Source: Paenibacillus_E allorhizoplanae
GTDB lineage: Bacteria; Bacillota; Bacilli; Paenibacillales; NBRC-103111
Direction of reading: 5' to 3'
DNA length: 64,000 nt
NCBI RefSeq assembly: GCF_927798215.1
Contig: NZ_CAKMMW010000003.1
Span: 62,001 to 126,000, forward strand
In this document: piece after piece, positions 43,572 through 51,430 of the stretch
Position numbering within the stretch: the first letter of the stretch is position 1
Layout of the letters: every line of letters starts with the position of its first letter
Position numbers and translations under genes: made by a program
The notes under the pieces: model-generated
The model's database searches: none
What the model was told of the DNA's origin: nothing
The model's input: only the letters and a program-made list of their open reading frames with translations

Positions 43572-44264
43572 ATGAAGAAGTGGACTTCATGGCTTTCCTT
43601 CATACTTATTATCGCTCTTCTTACCGCATGTGGCGCAGATGCCGGACGTTATATTAAGGATGAATATCCGTTAGTAAGCGTTGATGGCAAGGGAACCACG
43701 ATGTCTAAGGTTTACTCAGTTGAAGGCAAGAATGTACCCACAGTTGCGAATGAACTGGCTGCCAAAGAAACCCCCAAAGAGAAGAGTAAGGAATCTGAGG
43801 ATCAGATGTTCCTTGTGTATAAGGACAAGGTTATCAATATCCAGAAAGATCCAAGTGATAGTAAGAATACATTAGTCCAACTCGATAGCATTGAATATGC
43901 CAAGAGCCATTATGACTCCTCCTTCTTACAAGGCTATTTAACCGCCTCGCTGCTTCAATCTATATTTGGTGGCGGTTGGAATAACAATAGAGGATCTTCT
44001 TATGACTACCGCGGCTACACAAAGACGCCGAATTATAAGGCAACAACACCGACTACAGGTTCAACCAAGGAGACGAAGCCAACTACATCCGATCGGACGG
44101 GTGGTTTCACGAGTGGTGCAGCAAATCCAAGCTCTGGAAGCTCCTCAACGGCGCGTAAGAATGATGGTTCAACTCCTAATAAAGTAACGAAGCCAACAAC
44201 TAGTAAACCGAGTACGAACAAGCCAAGTACGACCAAGAAAACAGGCTCCTTCAAGCGCCGATAA
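43572..44264 (+). CDS. DUF4247 lipoprotein
   Basis: The 230-residue protein has a lipoprotein signal (WLSFILIIALLTAC, Cys about residue 20). The DUF4247 region (about 25-140) contains YIKDEYPLVSVDGKG, SEDQMFLVYKDKVINIQKDP and YDSSFLQGYLTASLLQSIFGGGW. The last 90 residues are a Thr/Ser/Lys/Pro-rich repeat-like tail (TKPTTSKPST...), probably an extended wall-spanning or surface linker. It follows the DUF4178 gene, the usual partner family. Function is unknown. Confidence 0.8.
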   Translation: MKKWTSWLSFILIIALLTACGADAGRYIKDEYPLVSVDGKGTTMSKVYSVEGKNVPTVANELAAKETPKEKSKESEDQMFLVYKDKVINIQKDPSDSKNTLVQLDSIEYAKSHYDSSFLQGYLTASLLQSIFGGGWNNNRGSSYDYRGYTKTPNYKATTPTTGSTKETKPTTSDRTGGFTSGAANPSSGSSSTARKNDGSTPNKVTKPTTSKPSTNKPSTTKKTGSFKRR

Positions 44265-44275
44265 ATTTCATTCAC

Positions 44276-44312
44276 AAGCTGCTGTCCATCTTTTGGACAC
44301 AGCTTTTTTTAT
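44276..44312 (+). terminator. Terminator of the DUF4178-DUF4247 unit
   Basis: AAGCTG-GTCC and GGAC-CAGCTT with an ATCTTTT loop, followed by T7. Confidence 0.8.
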
Positions 44313-44413
44313 GCAATTCGAATTAATTGTCCACTGTCTAAATAATGATTGCAGTTTTATAAGAATGAATTATACTTGCAATATGCTGCATACTATTTTA
44401 GAGGTGATTTGTT

Positions 44414-45235
44414 TTGAAAAAGGCGCTAGATGTTCTAATCATTCTAGTTGGCGCACTGCTTGTCGCGGTCGGCTTCAATATGTTTCTCATTCCCCATCAG
44501 CTGCTTAGCGGTGGCGTTTCAGGTATTGCCATGATTATTGGTTATTTTACAGATTACAATATCGGATTTCTTTACTTATTGTTTAACATGCCACTCATGA
44601 TTTGGGGACTCGTCTCCATTGGTAAACGTTTCATCATGATCAGTGTTGCCTCTGTCGTCTTAACCACTTGGATAATGCAAATTATTCCTATGAACTTCGT
44701 AGCCAAAGATTCCATGTTAGGTGCTGTTTTTGGTGGCGTCCTCATTGGTATTGGCAGCGGAATCACGCTCCGCATTGGAGGATCCAGCGGCGGGTTTGAC
44801 ATTGTCGGTCTGATTTTAACACGGAAATACGACTTTCCTCTTGGCACCATTTTATCCTCGATGAACGGGATTGTTATCGTCGCTCTCGGCTATTTCAAAG
44901 ATAATTGGGACCTTGCATTATTTTCAATGTTAGCAATATTCATTAGCGGGAAAACTGTTGATATGATACATATCCGCCATATTAAAGTAACCGCGTTCAT
45001 TGTAACGAAGCATAAGGATGCCATAATTAATAAGCTGCTCATGATCCCGAGAGGGGTAACACTTATTAAAACGGAAGGTGCCTATACGAAGCAACAGCAT
45101 GATATGTTGATGACGGTTACGACGCGATATGAACTCGTGGAGTTAAAGCGAATTATTAAAGAGATTGACCCGAAAGCGTTCGTAAATATCGTGGAAACCG
45201 TTGGTGTTGTTGGGGAATTTCGAAAGCCCAAATGA
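44414..45235 (+). CDS. YitT-family membrane protein (DUF161/DUF2179)
   Basis: The 273-residue protein has five hydrophobic helices in residues 1-170, beginning VLIILVGALLVAVGFNMFLIP and containing the family segment RIGGSSGGFDIVGLILTRKY. The cytoplasmic DUF2179 domain spans about 190-265 (VTKHKDAIINKLLMIPRGVTLI and TRYELVELKRIIKEIDPKAFVNIV). YitT proteins are widespread in Firmicutes with no settled transport substrate. The start is a TTG with GAGGTGATT upstream. It is monocistronic. Confidence 0.85.
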   Translation: MKKALDVLIILVGALLVAVGFNMFLIPHQLLSGGVSGIAMIIGYFTDYNIGFLYLLFNMPLMIWGLVSIGKRFIMISVASVVLTTWIMQIIPMNFVAKDSMLGAVFGGVLIGIGSGITLRIGGSSGGFDIVGLILTRKYDFPLGTILSSMNGIVIVALGYFKDNWDLALFSMLAIFISGKTVDMIHIRHIKVTAFIVTKHKDAIINKLLMIPRGVTLIKTEGAYTKQQHDMLMTVTTRYELVELKRIIKEIDPKAFVNIVETVGVVGEFRKPK

Positions 45236-45364
45236 AAATAAGCCAACTGCCCCTTTATTCCATTTTGAATTGTGTTATAATGAATATAATTTCATATAGT
45301 TCTGGTTTTCATCGATGGTAGGTTCAGGCGTAGTTCTTATTCTAATCTTCTGATTGGAAGGGTG

Positions 45365-45559
45365 ATGCTTGTGGAGACAGTCAAATTATCCAGGATTGTA
45401 ATGAAATTAACGCCCGAGTTGTATCCCTCTTTGACCAGCAATGAGTTGGAATCCGAGATCGTGCTACGGTTCGGTATAGAGGCACTCGCAGCGGAAGATG
45501 TCATGGAAATTATTCAATTTAGCATTTCGGAACATCATAAGGACACCCTGTACCATTGA
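45365..45559 (+). CDS. Small hypothetical protein (about 64 aa)
   Basis: The acidic protein MLVETVKLSRIV... has no membrane segment. Alternating hydrophobic and charged residues (ELESEIVLRFGIEALAAEDVMEII) suggest two helices. A ribosome site GGAAGGG precedes three close in-frame starts (GTG 45362, ATG 45365, GTG 45371); GTG 45371 has the best spacing. A terminator follows immediately. I do not recognise a family. Confidence 0.55.
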   Translation: MLVETVKLSRIVMKLTPELYPSLTSNELESEIVLRFGIEALAAEDVMEIIQFSISEHHKDTLYH

Positions 45560-45574
45560 GGGTGTCTTTTTTTG
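45541..45574 (+). terminator. Terminator of the small hypothetical gene
   Basis: GGACACCCT and AGGGTGTCT with a TACCATTG-type loop, followed by T7. It overlaps the stop codon of the gene. Confidence 0.85.
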
Positions 45575-45683
45575 GATCTCTACACCGTGTACTGTTATTA
45601 AAATTGTAATAAATAGGCTATATGGGTTATGATAAGTCCATGATATAATATAGCTAAGATAAATTTTACTGGAGGTGTCTGGA

Positions 45684-45908
45684 ATGGGAGCTTTATCTCC
45701 TTGGCACATCATACTAGTTGCGATCGTTGCCCTGCTTTTATTTGGGCCTAATAAACTGCCTGAGCTTGGTCGAGGTTTTGGCAAAATGTTCCGTGAGTTT
45801 AAAGATGCAACAAATGGTAACGGCGGCAACTCATCAACGGATGATCAACCTACGATTGTACGGAAAGAAATTAACCCTGAAGTATCGAATAGTGAATCGA
45901 ATAAGTAA
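45684..45908 (+). CDS. tatA: Twin-arginine translocase subunit TatA/TatE
   Basis: A 74-residue pore-forming subunit of the Tat protein exporter. One membrane helix (PWHIILVAIVALLLFGPNKLP) is followed by the conserved hinge LFGPNKLPELGRGFGKMFREFK amphipathic helix and an acidic tail. The ATG at 45684 has GGAGGTGTCTGGA upstream; the GTG three codons earlier overlaps that site. No tatC is adjacent in this window, so TatC must be elsewhere. A promoter-like TATAAT lies at about 45646-45651. Confidence 0.9.
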   Translation: MGALSPWHIILVAIVALLLFGPNKLPELGRGFGKMFREFKDATNGNGGNSSTDDQPTIVRKEINPEVSNSESNK

Positions 45909-45913
45909 GTCCA

Positions 45914-45952
45914 AGCACCTGGAGGCCAAGCTTCTAGGTGTTTTTGTTTTTT
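45914..45952 (+). terminator. Terminator of tatA
   Basis: AGCACCTGGAGG-type and CTTCTAGGTG arms flank GGCCAAG, followed by TTTTTGTTTTTT. Confidence 0.75.
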
Positions 45953-46076
45953 CCTACTTAAGACAGTGTACCTCATGTGCCAAATGACTCATACAAGCTT
46001 CTACAAAAGCCTACAAATTTCCTCTGTGCGTAGTTTCCCGCTTGGCTTATAATGAAAGCTAGAAACAAGGATTGGA

Positions 46077-47285
46077 GTGGACTTATACATCATGGAAATA
46101 TTACTCGCCTCACTTGCCCTTATCTGGGGTAATGTTACGGCCGCAAACCCCGATGCAAGCTTTGAACAGCTTGTGCAAGCTTCGCTAGATGCGAAGAACG
46201 CTGTTGCTATCGTTCAACCCGTCACACCTGCAACACCAACGGAAGCAACGGATCCACTCGCACCTGTCAACAAGGTAGATCCACAGAAAGATGCCCCTGT
46301 CGTTAAAGGGATCTACTCTACTGCTCACAGTGCTGGCGGTTCACGACTCAATACGCTTGTAAAATTACTTGATGATACCGATCTGAATGCGATGGTTATC
46401 GATGTGAAAGATGACTGGGGCTACATTACTTGGGAAACTGGAAATGCTGAGCTCGAAGCAATGGGAACCACGCAGAAAATCATTGGCAATATGCCAGGTC
46501 TCATGACAACACTCCAAGAACATAACATTTATCCAATTGCACGTATTGTTGTCTTCAAAGACACGGTTCTTGCTAAAAAGAAACCTGAATTATCTTTCGT
46601 GAATCCTGATGGCACATTGTGGGGGAACGGTAAAAACCCTCCTGATAGCTTCGTGAATCCGTACAGTAAAGAGGTATGGGACTACAATATCGCTGTTGCT
46701 AAAGAAGCTGTCAAGGCAGGCTTCAAAGAAATTCAGTTTGATTACGTTCGCTTCCCAGAAGGCTTCGAGAAACGAGCAGACATCCTCAAATATACCAAAG
46801 ATGAGCGTTCACGGATTGATGCGGTCTCTTCATTCGTGAAATATGCAAGAGAGCAATTATCTCCACTGGGTGTTCGCGTCTCTGTTGACATTTTCGGATA
46901 TGCAGCGTCAGTTCCGGCAGCTGAAGGTATCGGTCAAGATTTCGAGAAAATCTCACAGAATGTCGATGTCATTGCTCCAATGATTTATCCTAGCCATTAC
47001 AGTACTGGTTGGTTCGGCTCTAAAGTACCTGATGCTGCACCGTATGCCACAATTAATGGTGCTTCCAAGGATACCAATAAGAAGCTTGAAGCTATTGATA
47101 AGAAAGGCTGGAAGCCGGTTATCCGCCCATGGATACAAGACTTTACTGCTTCTTGGGTGCCAGGCTATATTAAATACGGCAAGCATGAATTAGATGAGCA
47201 GATTCGAGCCTTGAAGGATAACGGTGTTAATGAGTATCTACTATGGAATGCCAACAATAACTACACGGCTAACGTCAATTATTAA
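46077..47285 (+). CDS. Secreted putative glycoside hydrolase (DUF4015 family)
   Basis: The protein of about 402 residues has a hydrophobic N-terminus (MEILLASLALIWGNVTA) like a short signal peptide, then a Thr/Pro-rich linker. A TIM-barrel domain of the DUF4015 putative glycoside hydrolase family fills the rest. Typical segments are VIDVKDDWGYITW, EIQFDYVRFPEGF and VDIFGYAASVPAAEG; VIAPMIYPSHYSTGWFG is another, with acidic residues suited to catalysis. It is probably extracellular and may act on wall or environmental polysaccharide. The start is GTG 46077 (AAGGA 5 bp upstream) or ATG 46092. A hairpin at 47301 ends the transcript. Confidence 0.82.
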   Translation: MDLYIMEILLASLALIWGNVTAANPDASFEQLVQASLDAKNAVAIVQPVTPATPTEATDPLAPVNKVDPQKDAPVVKGIYSTAHSAGGSRLNTLVKLLDDTDLNAMVIDVKDDWGYITWETGNAELEAMGTTQKIIGNMPGLMTTLQEHNIYPIARIVVFKDTVLAKKKPELSFVNPDGTLWGNGKNPPDSFVNPYSKEVWDYNIAVAKEAVKAGFKEIQFDYVRFPEGFEKRADILKYTKDERSRIDAVSSFVKYAREQLSPLGVRVSVDIFGYAASVPAAEGIGQDFEKISQNVDVIAPMIYPSHYSTGWFGSKVPDAAPYATINGASKDTNKKLEAIDKKGWKPVIRPWIQDFTASWVPGYIKYGKHELDEQIRALKDNGVNEYLLWNANNNYTANVNY

Positions 47286-47300
47286 TAGCCAACTATGTCA

Positions 47301-47336
47301 GGTACCCCGAGAGCTATGTATGCTCTCGGGGTATTT
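47301..47336 (+). terminator. Hairpin terminator after the glycoside hydrolase gene
   Basis: TACCCCGAGAGC and GCTCTCGGGGTA are perfect arms with a TATGTAT loop; the following T-run is short (ATTTCT). Confidence 0.7.
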
Positions 47337-47421
47337 CTGCATACGGTCCGAGTTTACTTTCGGTTTCCATTTCATTTATCATGGTAGTATTCATTTCAAA
47401 AATCAAAAAGGATGTGATGAT

Positions 47422-48378
47422 ATGCTGAAAATAGTTGCTGTAACAGGCATGAATCTAACTTCTATGCAAGAGCAAATCCCCCATGACTTGAAAGAACGCA
47501 TCCAGTTTCATTGGTTTTCCTCTTCCAAGGATGCTGGCGAAATGCTCCCTGATGCTGATGTGATCATCTCAGCAGGTCGATTACACCCTGACATCCTCAG
47601 TCGCGCCCCTAAGTTGAAGTGGGTGCAAACCTTATCCGCAGGCGTTGATAAACTGCCTCTTGCGGAGCTTGATCAACGTCAAGTGATTGTCACGAATGCT
47701 AGAGGTGTTCACACCATTCAAATGAGTGAATTCGCGCTGAGTCTCATGCTGCAATGGGTTCGGAAAGCTAATTTACTTCATGATAATCAGAATCAGCACG
47801 TTTGGGACAATCAAGTTCGCTTTGGTGAATTGCACGGTAAAACGATTGGGATTATCGGCGCTGGCGCCATCGGCGAGGCTGTTGCTCGCAAAGCCAAAGC
47901 GTTCGATATGTCGGTTATCGGCCTGAATCGTTCGGGGACACCTCAAGCCGCCTTCGATACAACCGTACATGGTGAAAATGGTCTTCAGCTGCTGCTATCA
48001 CAAAGCGATTTCATTGTCGTTCTGCTTCCAAGTACAGTGAAAACGCGGGGCTTCTTGCAAAAAGAGCATCTAACGCTTATGAAGCCGAGCGCCTTTTTCA
48101 TTAATTTAGCTCGCGGCGATGTACTGGATGAAAAAGCTTTGATTCAAGCCTTGCAGGAAGGCAAACTTGCTGGCGCAGCATTAGATGTTTTCGAGCAGGA
48201 GCCGTTACCTGCTGCTTCCCCCCTTTGGGATATGAAGAATGTCATCCTAACCCCACATATTGCTGGGTCATCTGAACATTATACGGATCGTGTTTCCACC
48301 ATTTTCTATCACAATTTACGTGCGATGCTGGATGGCGGAGAGATGATCAATGTTGTGGACTTGGCAGAAGGCTATTAA
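47422..48378 (+). CDS. D-isomer-specific 2-hydroxyacid dehydrogenase family protein
   Basis: The 318-residue NAD(P)-linked oxidoreductase has a nucleotide motif GKTIGIIGAGAIGEAVARKAKAF (about residues 138-160) and the second signature FIVVLLPSTVKTRGFL. FFINLARGDVLDEKALIQAL supplies the substrate-binding Arg, and the catalytic His is in LTPHIAGSSEHY. The upstream frame from 47224 is not translated: ATG 47422 has AAAAAGGATGTGATGAT before it. The substrate cannot be inferred. The gene is solitary and is followed by the repeat-rich gap. Confidence 0.88.
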   Translation: MLKIVAVTGMNLTSMQEQIPHDLKERIQFHWFSSSKDAGEMLPDADVIISAGRLHPDILSRAPKLKWVQTLSAGVDKLPLAELDQRQVIVTNARGVHTIQMSEFALSLMLQWVRKANLLHDNQNQHVWDNQVRFGELHGKTIGIIGAGAIGEAVARKAKAFDMSVIGLNRSGTPQAAFDTTVHGENGLQLLLSQSDFIVVLLPSTVKTRGFLQKEHLTLMKPSAFFINLARGDVLDEKALIQALQEGKLAGAALDVFEQEPLPAASPLWDMKNVILTPHIAGSSEHYTDRVSTIFYHNLRAMLDGGEMINVVDLAEGY

Positions 48379-48405
48379 GTTGTAAGGCGGTGGCACCTGC
48401 AAACT

Positions 48406-48589
48406 CTAACGGACACGATGATCGTTATTTCTACACACTAGGGAGTTTGTTGATCTAACGGACATGATCGACCGTATTGTGGCAATTCACTCAAAAAAAG
48501 TTCACATTTAGCTGAATAGCATCATCCGTGACCGTTAGAGTTTTAAAACGTCATAATTAGACCAAATAGCGTCACCTATGTCCGTTAAC
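48406..48589. repeat. AACGGACA intergenic repeat element, four copies
   Basis: Two plus-strand copies (48406-48434 and 48455-48482) begin CTAACGGACA, continue with GAT-rich sequence and end CGTTATT or CGTATTG. Two minus-strand copies (48514-48538 and 48562-48589) read CTAACGGTCACGGATGATGC and TTAACGGACATAGGTGACGC, each ending TATT. A working consensus is YTAACGGACAYRGRTGAYSSTATTT, split here into a head (YTAACGGACA) and a variable middle. The copies form two facing pairs. No protein-coding signal overlaps them. Confidence 0.65.
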
Positions 48590-48621
48590 CTATAGGTTGG
48601 GGAGTTGGGAGTTGGGAGTTG

Positions 48622-48701
48622 GGGAACTTGGGAACTTGGGAACTTGGGAACTTGGGAACTTGGGAACTTGGGAACTTGGGAACTTGGGAACTTGGGAACT
48701 T
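48622..48701. repeat. Octamer tandem repeat (GGGAACTT x10)
   Basis: Ten perfect copies of GGGAACTT, preceded by three copies of a related GGGAGTT unit (about 48600-48621). It is a simple-sequence array likely to vary in copy number between strains. No frame across it has gene-like features. Confidence 0.95.
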
Positions 48702-48794
48702 AGGAGTTGGTGACCTCGGAAGCTCGAAAACTCCTAAGTCCCTAAATCACTAATCCTTCGCTTCTTAGTCAATTCCAAGACGCTGCTTCCAATA

Positions 48795-48838
48795 AAAAGC
48801 CCCTTATCCTATTGAAACACTTAGGATAAGGGGCTTTC
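48795..48838. terminator. Bidirectional terminator at the serS 3' end
   Basis: AAAGCCCCTTATCCT and AGGATAAGGGGCTTT are perfect 15-bp arms with an ATTGAAACACTT-type loop. It ends serS on the minus strand. Confidence 0.95.
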
Positions 48839-48843
48839 TATGA

Positions 48844-50124
48844 TTAAACGCGAATGGCTTCCAGCCCTCGCATATACGGTCGCAACGCAGGGGGGATGTA
48901 GATTGAGCCATCTGCCTGTTGATGATTTTCTAGCAATGGAATTAGGATCCGCGGCGATGCAACGGCCGTATTATTCAGTGTATAGCAATAACGCAACACA
49001 CCTTCTTGATCCCGATAACGTAAATTACTGCGTCTAGCTTGGAAATCCAGCAGGCTTGACGACGAATGCGTCTCACCGTATGCCCCTCGGCTTGGCATCC
49101 ATGTTTCAATATCGAATTGCTTGTAGTTTTTGGCCCCCATGTCCCCCGAACACACCGCTACAACGCGGTATGGCAGTTCTAGACATGCAAGTAAATCCTC
49201 GGCATTTTGTGTGATTAACTGCAGCATGCGATCTGCTTCATCCGCATTATTTTCACAGAGGATCACTTGCTCAACCTTCGCAAATTGATGGACACGATAT
49301 AACCCACGTACATCTCTTCCCGCTGAGCCCGCTTCTTTCCGGAAGCAATTCGACACGGCCGCTAACTGAATCGGCCCCTCCGTTAAATCGACGATCTCCC
49401 CCGCATAATACGAAATCAACGGACCTTCCGAAGTACCAACTAACCATGTGTTATCCGCAGGAAGCTCATACGTTTGATCTTTACCTGCTGGGAAGAAAGC
49501 CGCATTGAGCAGTGTTTCCTCCCGTACCATAAGCGGTACATCCATGACGGTGAATCCACGATCCGTTAGCAAGTCAATGGCCAGCTGTTGAACAGCCCTG
49601 TGCAAATAAAGCCCCATTCCTTTGAGATAATAATTGCGGCTGCCCGCGATCTTCACGCCCCGACCAACATCAATCATGTTCAACGCTTCACCAAGTTGAA
49701 GATGATCTTTCATCTCGAAGTTAAAAATCGGCTTATCTCCAATGACCTTAATCTCTACATTCTCTTGATCGCTTTTACCTATGGGTGTATCAGGCGAAGC
49801 TAGATTCGGTATTTGCAGCATGAGCTCCTTGAACCTCAGTTCATACTCGTTCAATTCCGCTTCCAGTGCCGCGAGTCTTTGATTCCAGCCACGGACTTGC
49901 TCCTTCAAGCCTTCTGCTTCGGTGGTCTTCCTCTGCATCATTAGCGACGCGATTTGTTCCGAAACGCGATTACGATCTGCTCGCAGCAGATCGGCTTGGC
50001 CCAGCAATCCCCTTTTCTTCTCATCGACTACGAGCAGTTCCTCCACGTGGCATTCTACACCTTTTCGGAAAGCTGCTGCTTTCACTTGATCTTGGTTGTT
50101 TCGAATCCATTTGATATCCAGCAT
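48844..50124 (-). CDS. serS: Seryl-tRNA synthetase
   Basis: The 426-residue class II synthetase charges tRNA(Ser). The N-terminal coiled-coil arm (about 25-105) is evident. Motif 2 is FRKEAGSAGRDVRGLYRVHQFAKVEQV and motif 3 is SNLRYRDQEGVLRYCYTLNNTAVASPRILIPLLENHQ, with the serine-binding segment VGTSEGPL between. Expression is under an upstream T-box leader that reads uncharged tRNA. The segment EVKIIG-like IEVKVIGDKPIFNF and the overall length are standard for the family. Confidence 0.97.
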   Translation of the reverse strand: MLDIKWIRNNQDQVKAAAFRKGVECHVEELLVVDEKKRGLLGQADLLRADRNRVSEQIASLMMQRKTTEAEGLKEQVRGWNQRLAALEAELNEYELRFKELMLQIPNLASPDTPIGKSDQENVEIKVIGDKPIFNFEMKDHLQLGEALNMIDVGRGVKIAGSRNYYLKGMGLYLHRAVQQLAIDLLTDRGFTVMDVPLMVREETLLNAAFFPAGKDQTYELPADNTWLVGTSEGPLISYYAGEIVDLTEGPIQLAAVSNCFRKEAGSAGRDVRGLYRVHQFAKVEQVILCENNADEADRMLQLITQNAEDLLACLELPYRVVAVCSGDMGAKNYKQFDIETWMPSRGAYGETHSSSSLLDFQARRSNLRYRDQEGVLRYCYTLNNTAVASPRILIPLLENHQQADGSIYIPPALRPYMRGLEAIRV

Positions 50125-50164
50125 GTTCCGTCACCGCTTCCTCTTCTTATAGGTGAAAAAGACA

Positions 50165-50368
50165 AAAAACGCCCTCAGTCCGATTGGGACGAGGAGCGTT
50201 CTGCTCGCGGTGCCACCCAACTTGATGATGACATCAATGGTCATCATCCGCTTGGTTCCGCGATAACGGGCGGTGCCGGTTTATTTAGAGAAGGATCTTA
50301 CGTCCTTCCGATCATGAACGTCTCCGAGTTGGATGCTCTTCATAGACATGATGTCGATTTATATATTG
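50165..50368 (-). ncRNA. T-box leader of serS
   Basis: The conserved T-box GGGTGGCACCGCG is present on the minus strand (50206-50218). It is followed by a terminator AACGCTCCTCG/GAGGGCGTTTTTT (50165-50202). An upstream hairpin AAGGA-TCCTT (near 50292) may be stem III. The leader runs from about 50368, with Stem I apparently short. Uncharged tRNA(Ser) should stabilise the antiterminator and allow serS expression. I could not assign the serine specifier codon with confidence. Confidence 0.9.
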
Positions 50369-50374
50369 TTCGCT

Positions 50375-50403
50375 ATTATAGCCGAAAAGCAAATGAAGAT
50401 CAA
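50375..50403 (-). promoter_or_regulatory. Promoter of the serS T-box transcript
   Basis: Minus-strand -35 TTGATC (50398-50403), 17-bp spacer, -10 TATAAT (50375-50380), start near 50368. Confidence 0.8.
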
Positions 50404-50424
50404 CACCTATTCACAAAATTAGGC

Positions 50425-51393
50425 TTATTGAGACAAACGGCTAGCCAATTCATAAAGCTCCATGTTAAAGGTACGTTTCGTGTTAACAACAAGATCGATA
50501 TCCGTTGCCACAAGCTCACCTTTGATAATACCGCAAGCTTTGGAAGAATCACCCTCCATTAGTTTGCGAACAGCAAAATCGCCTAGACGGCTTGCCAGAA
50601 TACGGTCATTATGTGTAGGCGCACCACCGCGTTGAATATGACCAAGAACCGTCACACGAGGTTCAATCCCGTTCGTTTCCGTAATCTGCTTCGCAATACC
50701 CTCACCAGTTCCTGCTCCTTCAGCTACAAGGATAATACTGTGACGTTTGCCATGGTTGAAGTTATCCTTCATCCGATTAGCAACCTCTGTAACATCCACA
50801 TTCACCTCTGGCACAATAATGGTTTCAGCACCGCTGGCAAGTCCCGCATACAGGGCAATTTCACCACAATGACGGCCCATAACTTCGACAACCGATGAAC
50901 GTTCATGAGAAGTCATCGTATCCCGCAGCTTATTAATGGCATCCACAACGATACTTACAGCTGTATCGAATCCAATTGTAAAATCAGTGAATGGGATGTC
51001 GTTGTCGATTGTCCCCGGAAGGCCCATCGTTTTGATACCCAATTTGCTAAGCTTGTTCGCTCCTTGATAGGAACCATCTCCACCAATAACAACTAGACCG
51101 TCAATTCCGCGTCTACGCAAGTTGTCTGCACCGATTTGCTGTCCTTCAGGTGTCATAAATTCTTTGCAACGAGCCGTTTGGAGAATCGTTCCTCCACGCT
51201 GAATGATGTCACCTACGCTACGCAAGTCCATTTTACGAATATCATCGTTAATAAGTCCTTGATATCCACGCTGAACGGCATACACTTCGAGCCCATGGTA
51301 TAGTGCACTTCGAACAACCGCTCGAACCGCTGCATTCATACCTTGAGAATCTCCCCCACTGGTTAAAACGGCAATTGATTTTACTGCTGACAT
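50425..51393 (-). CDS. pfkA: 6-phosphofructokinase
   Basis: The 322-residue ATP-dependent kinase commits fructose 6-phosphate to glycolysis. Motifs: ATP-binding LTSGGDSQGMNAAVRAVVR, GGDGSYQGA, catalytic GTIDNDI, FDTAVSIVVDAINKLRDT, substrate motif EVMGRHCG, and GHIQRGGAPT. It is a standard bacterial PfkA with the usual allosteric architecture. A GGAGGAAATTTAAT ribosome site precedes the ATG. pyk or accA, common neighbours elsewhere, are absent. It lies upstream of serS and downstream of ytpB on the same strand. Confidence 0.97.
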   Translation of the reverse strand: MSAVKSIAVLTSGGDSQGMNAAVRAVVRSALYHGLEVYAVQRGYQGLINDDIRKMDLRSVGDIIQRGGTILQTARCKEFMTPEGQQIGADNLRRRGIDGLVVIGGDGSYQGANKLSKLGIKTMGLPGTIDNDIPFTDFTIGFDTAVSIVVDAINKLRDTMTSHERSSVVEVMGRHCGEIALYAGLASGAETIIVPEVNVDVTEVANRMKDNFNHGKRHSIILVAEGAGTGEGIAKQITETNGIEPRVTVLGHIQRGGAPTHNDRILASRLGDFAVRKLMEGDSSKACGIIKGELVATDIDLVVNTKRTFNMELYELASRLSQ

Positions 51394-51430
51394 ATTAAAT
51401 TTCCTCCTTCATAATTCTTGTGAATGACAT

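Noticed and set aside
44033..44275. Minus-strand hydrophobic frame opposite the DUF4247 gene
   Set aside because: It mirrors the Thr/Lys-rich tail and has no ribosome site; the plus-strand lipoprotein is clearly the gene.
48622..48701. Possible CRISPR-like array
   Set aside because: The units are 8 bp with no spacers and no cas genes are present; it is a simple tandem repeat.
49954..50562. Plus-strand 202-codon frame across the serS start and T-box
   Set aside because: The T-box, promoter and serS motifs on the minus strand explain the region; the frame has no family features.
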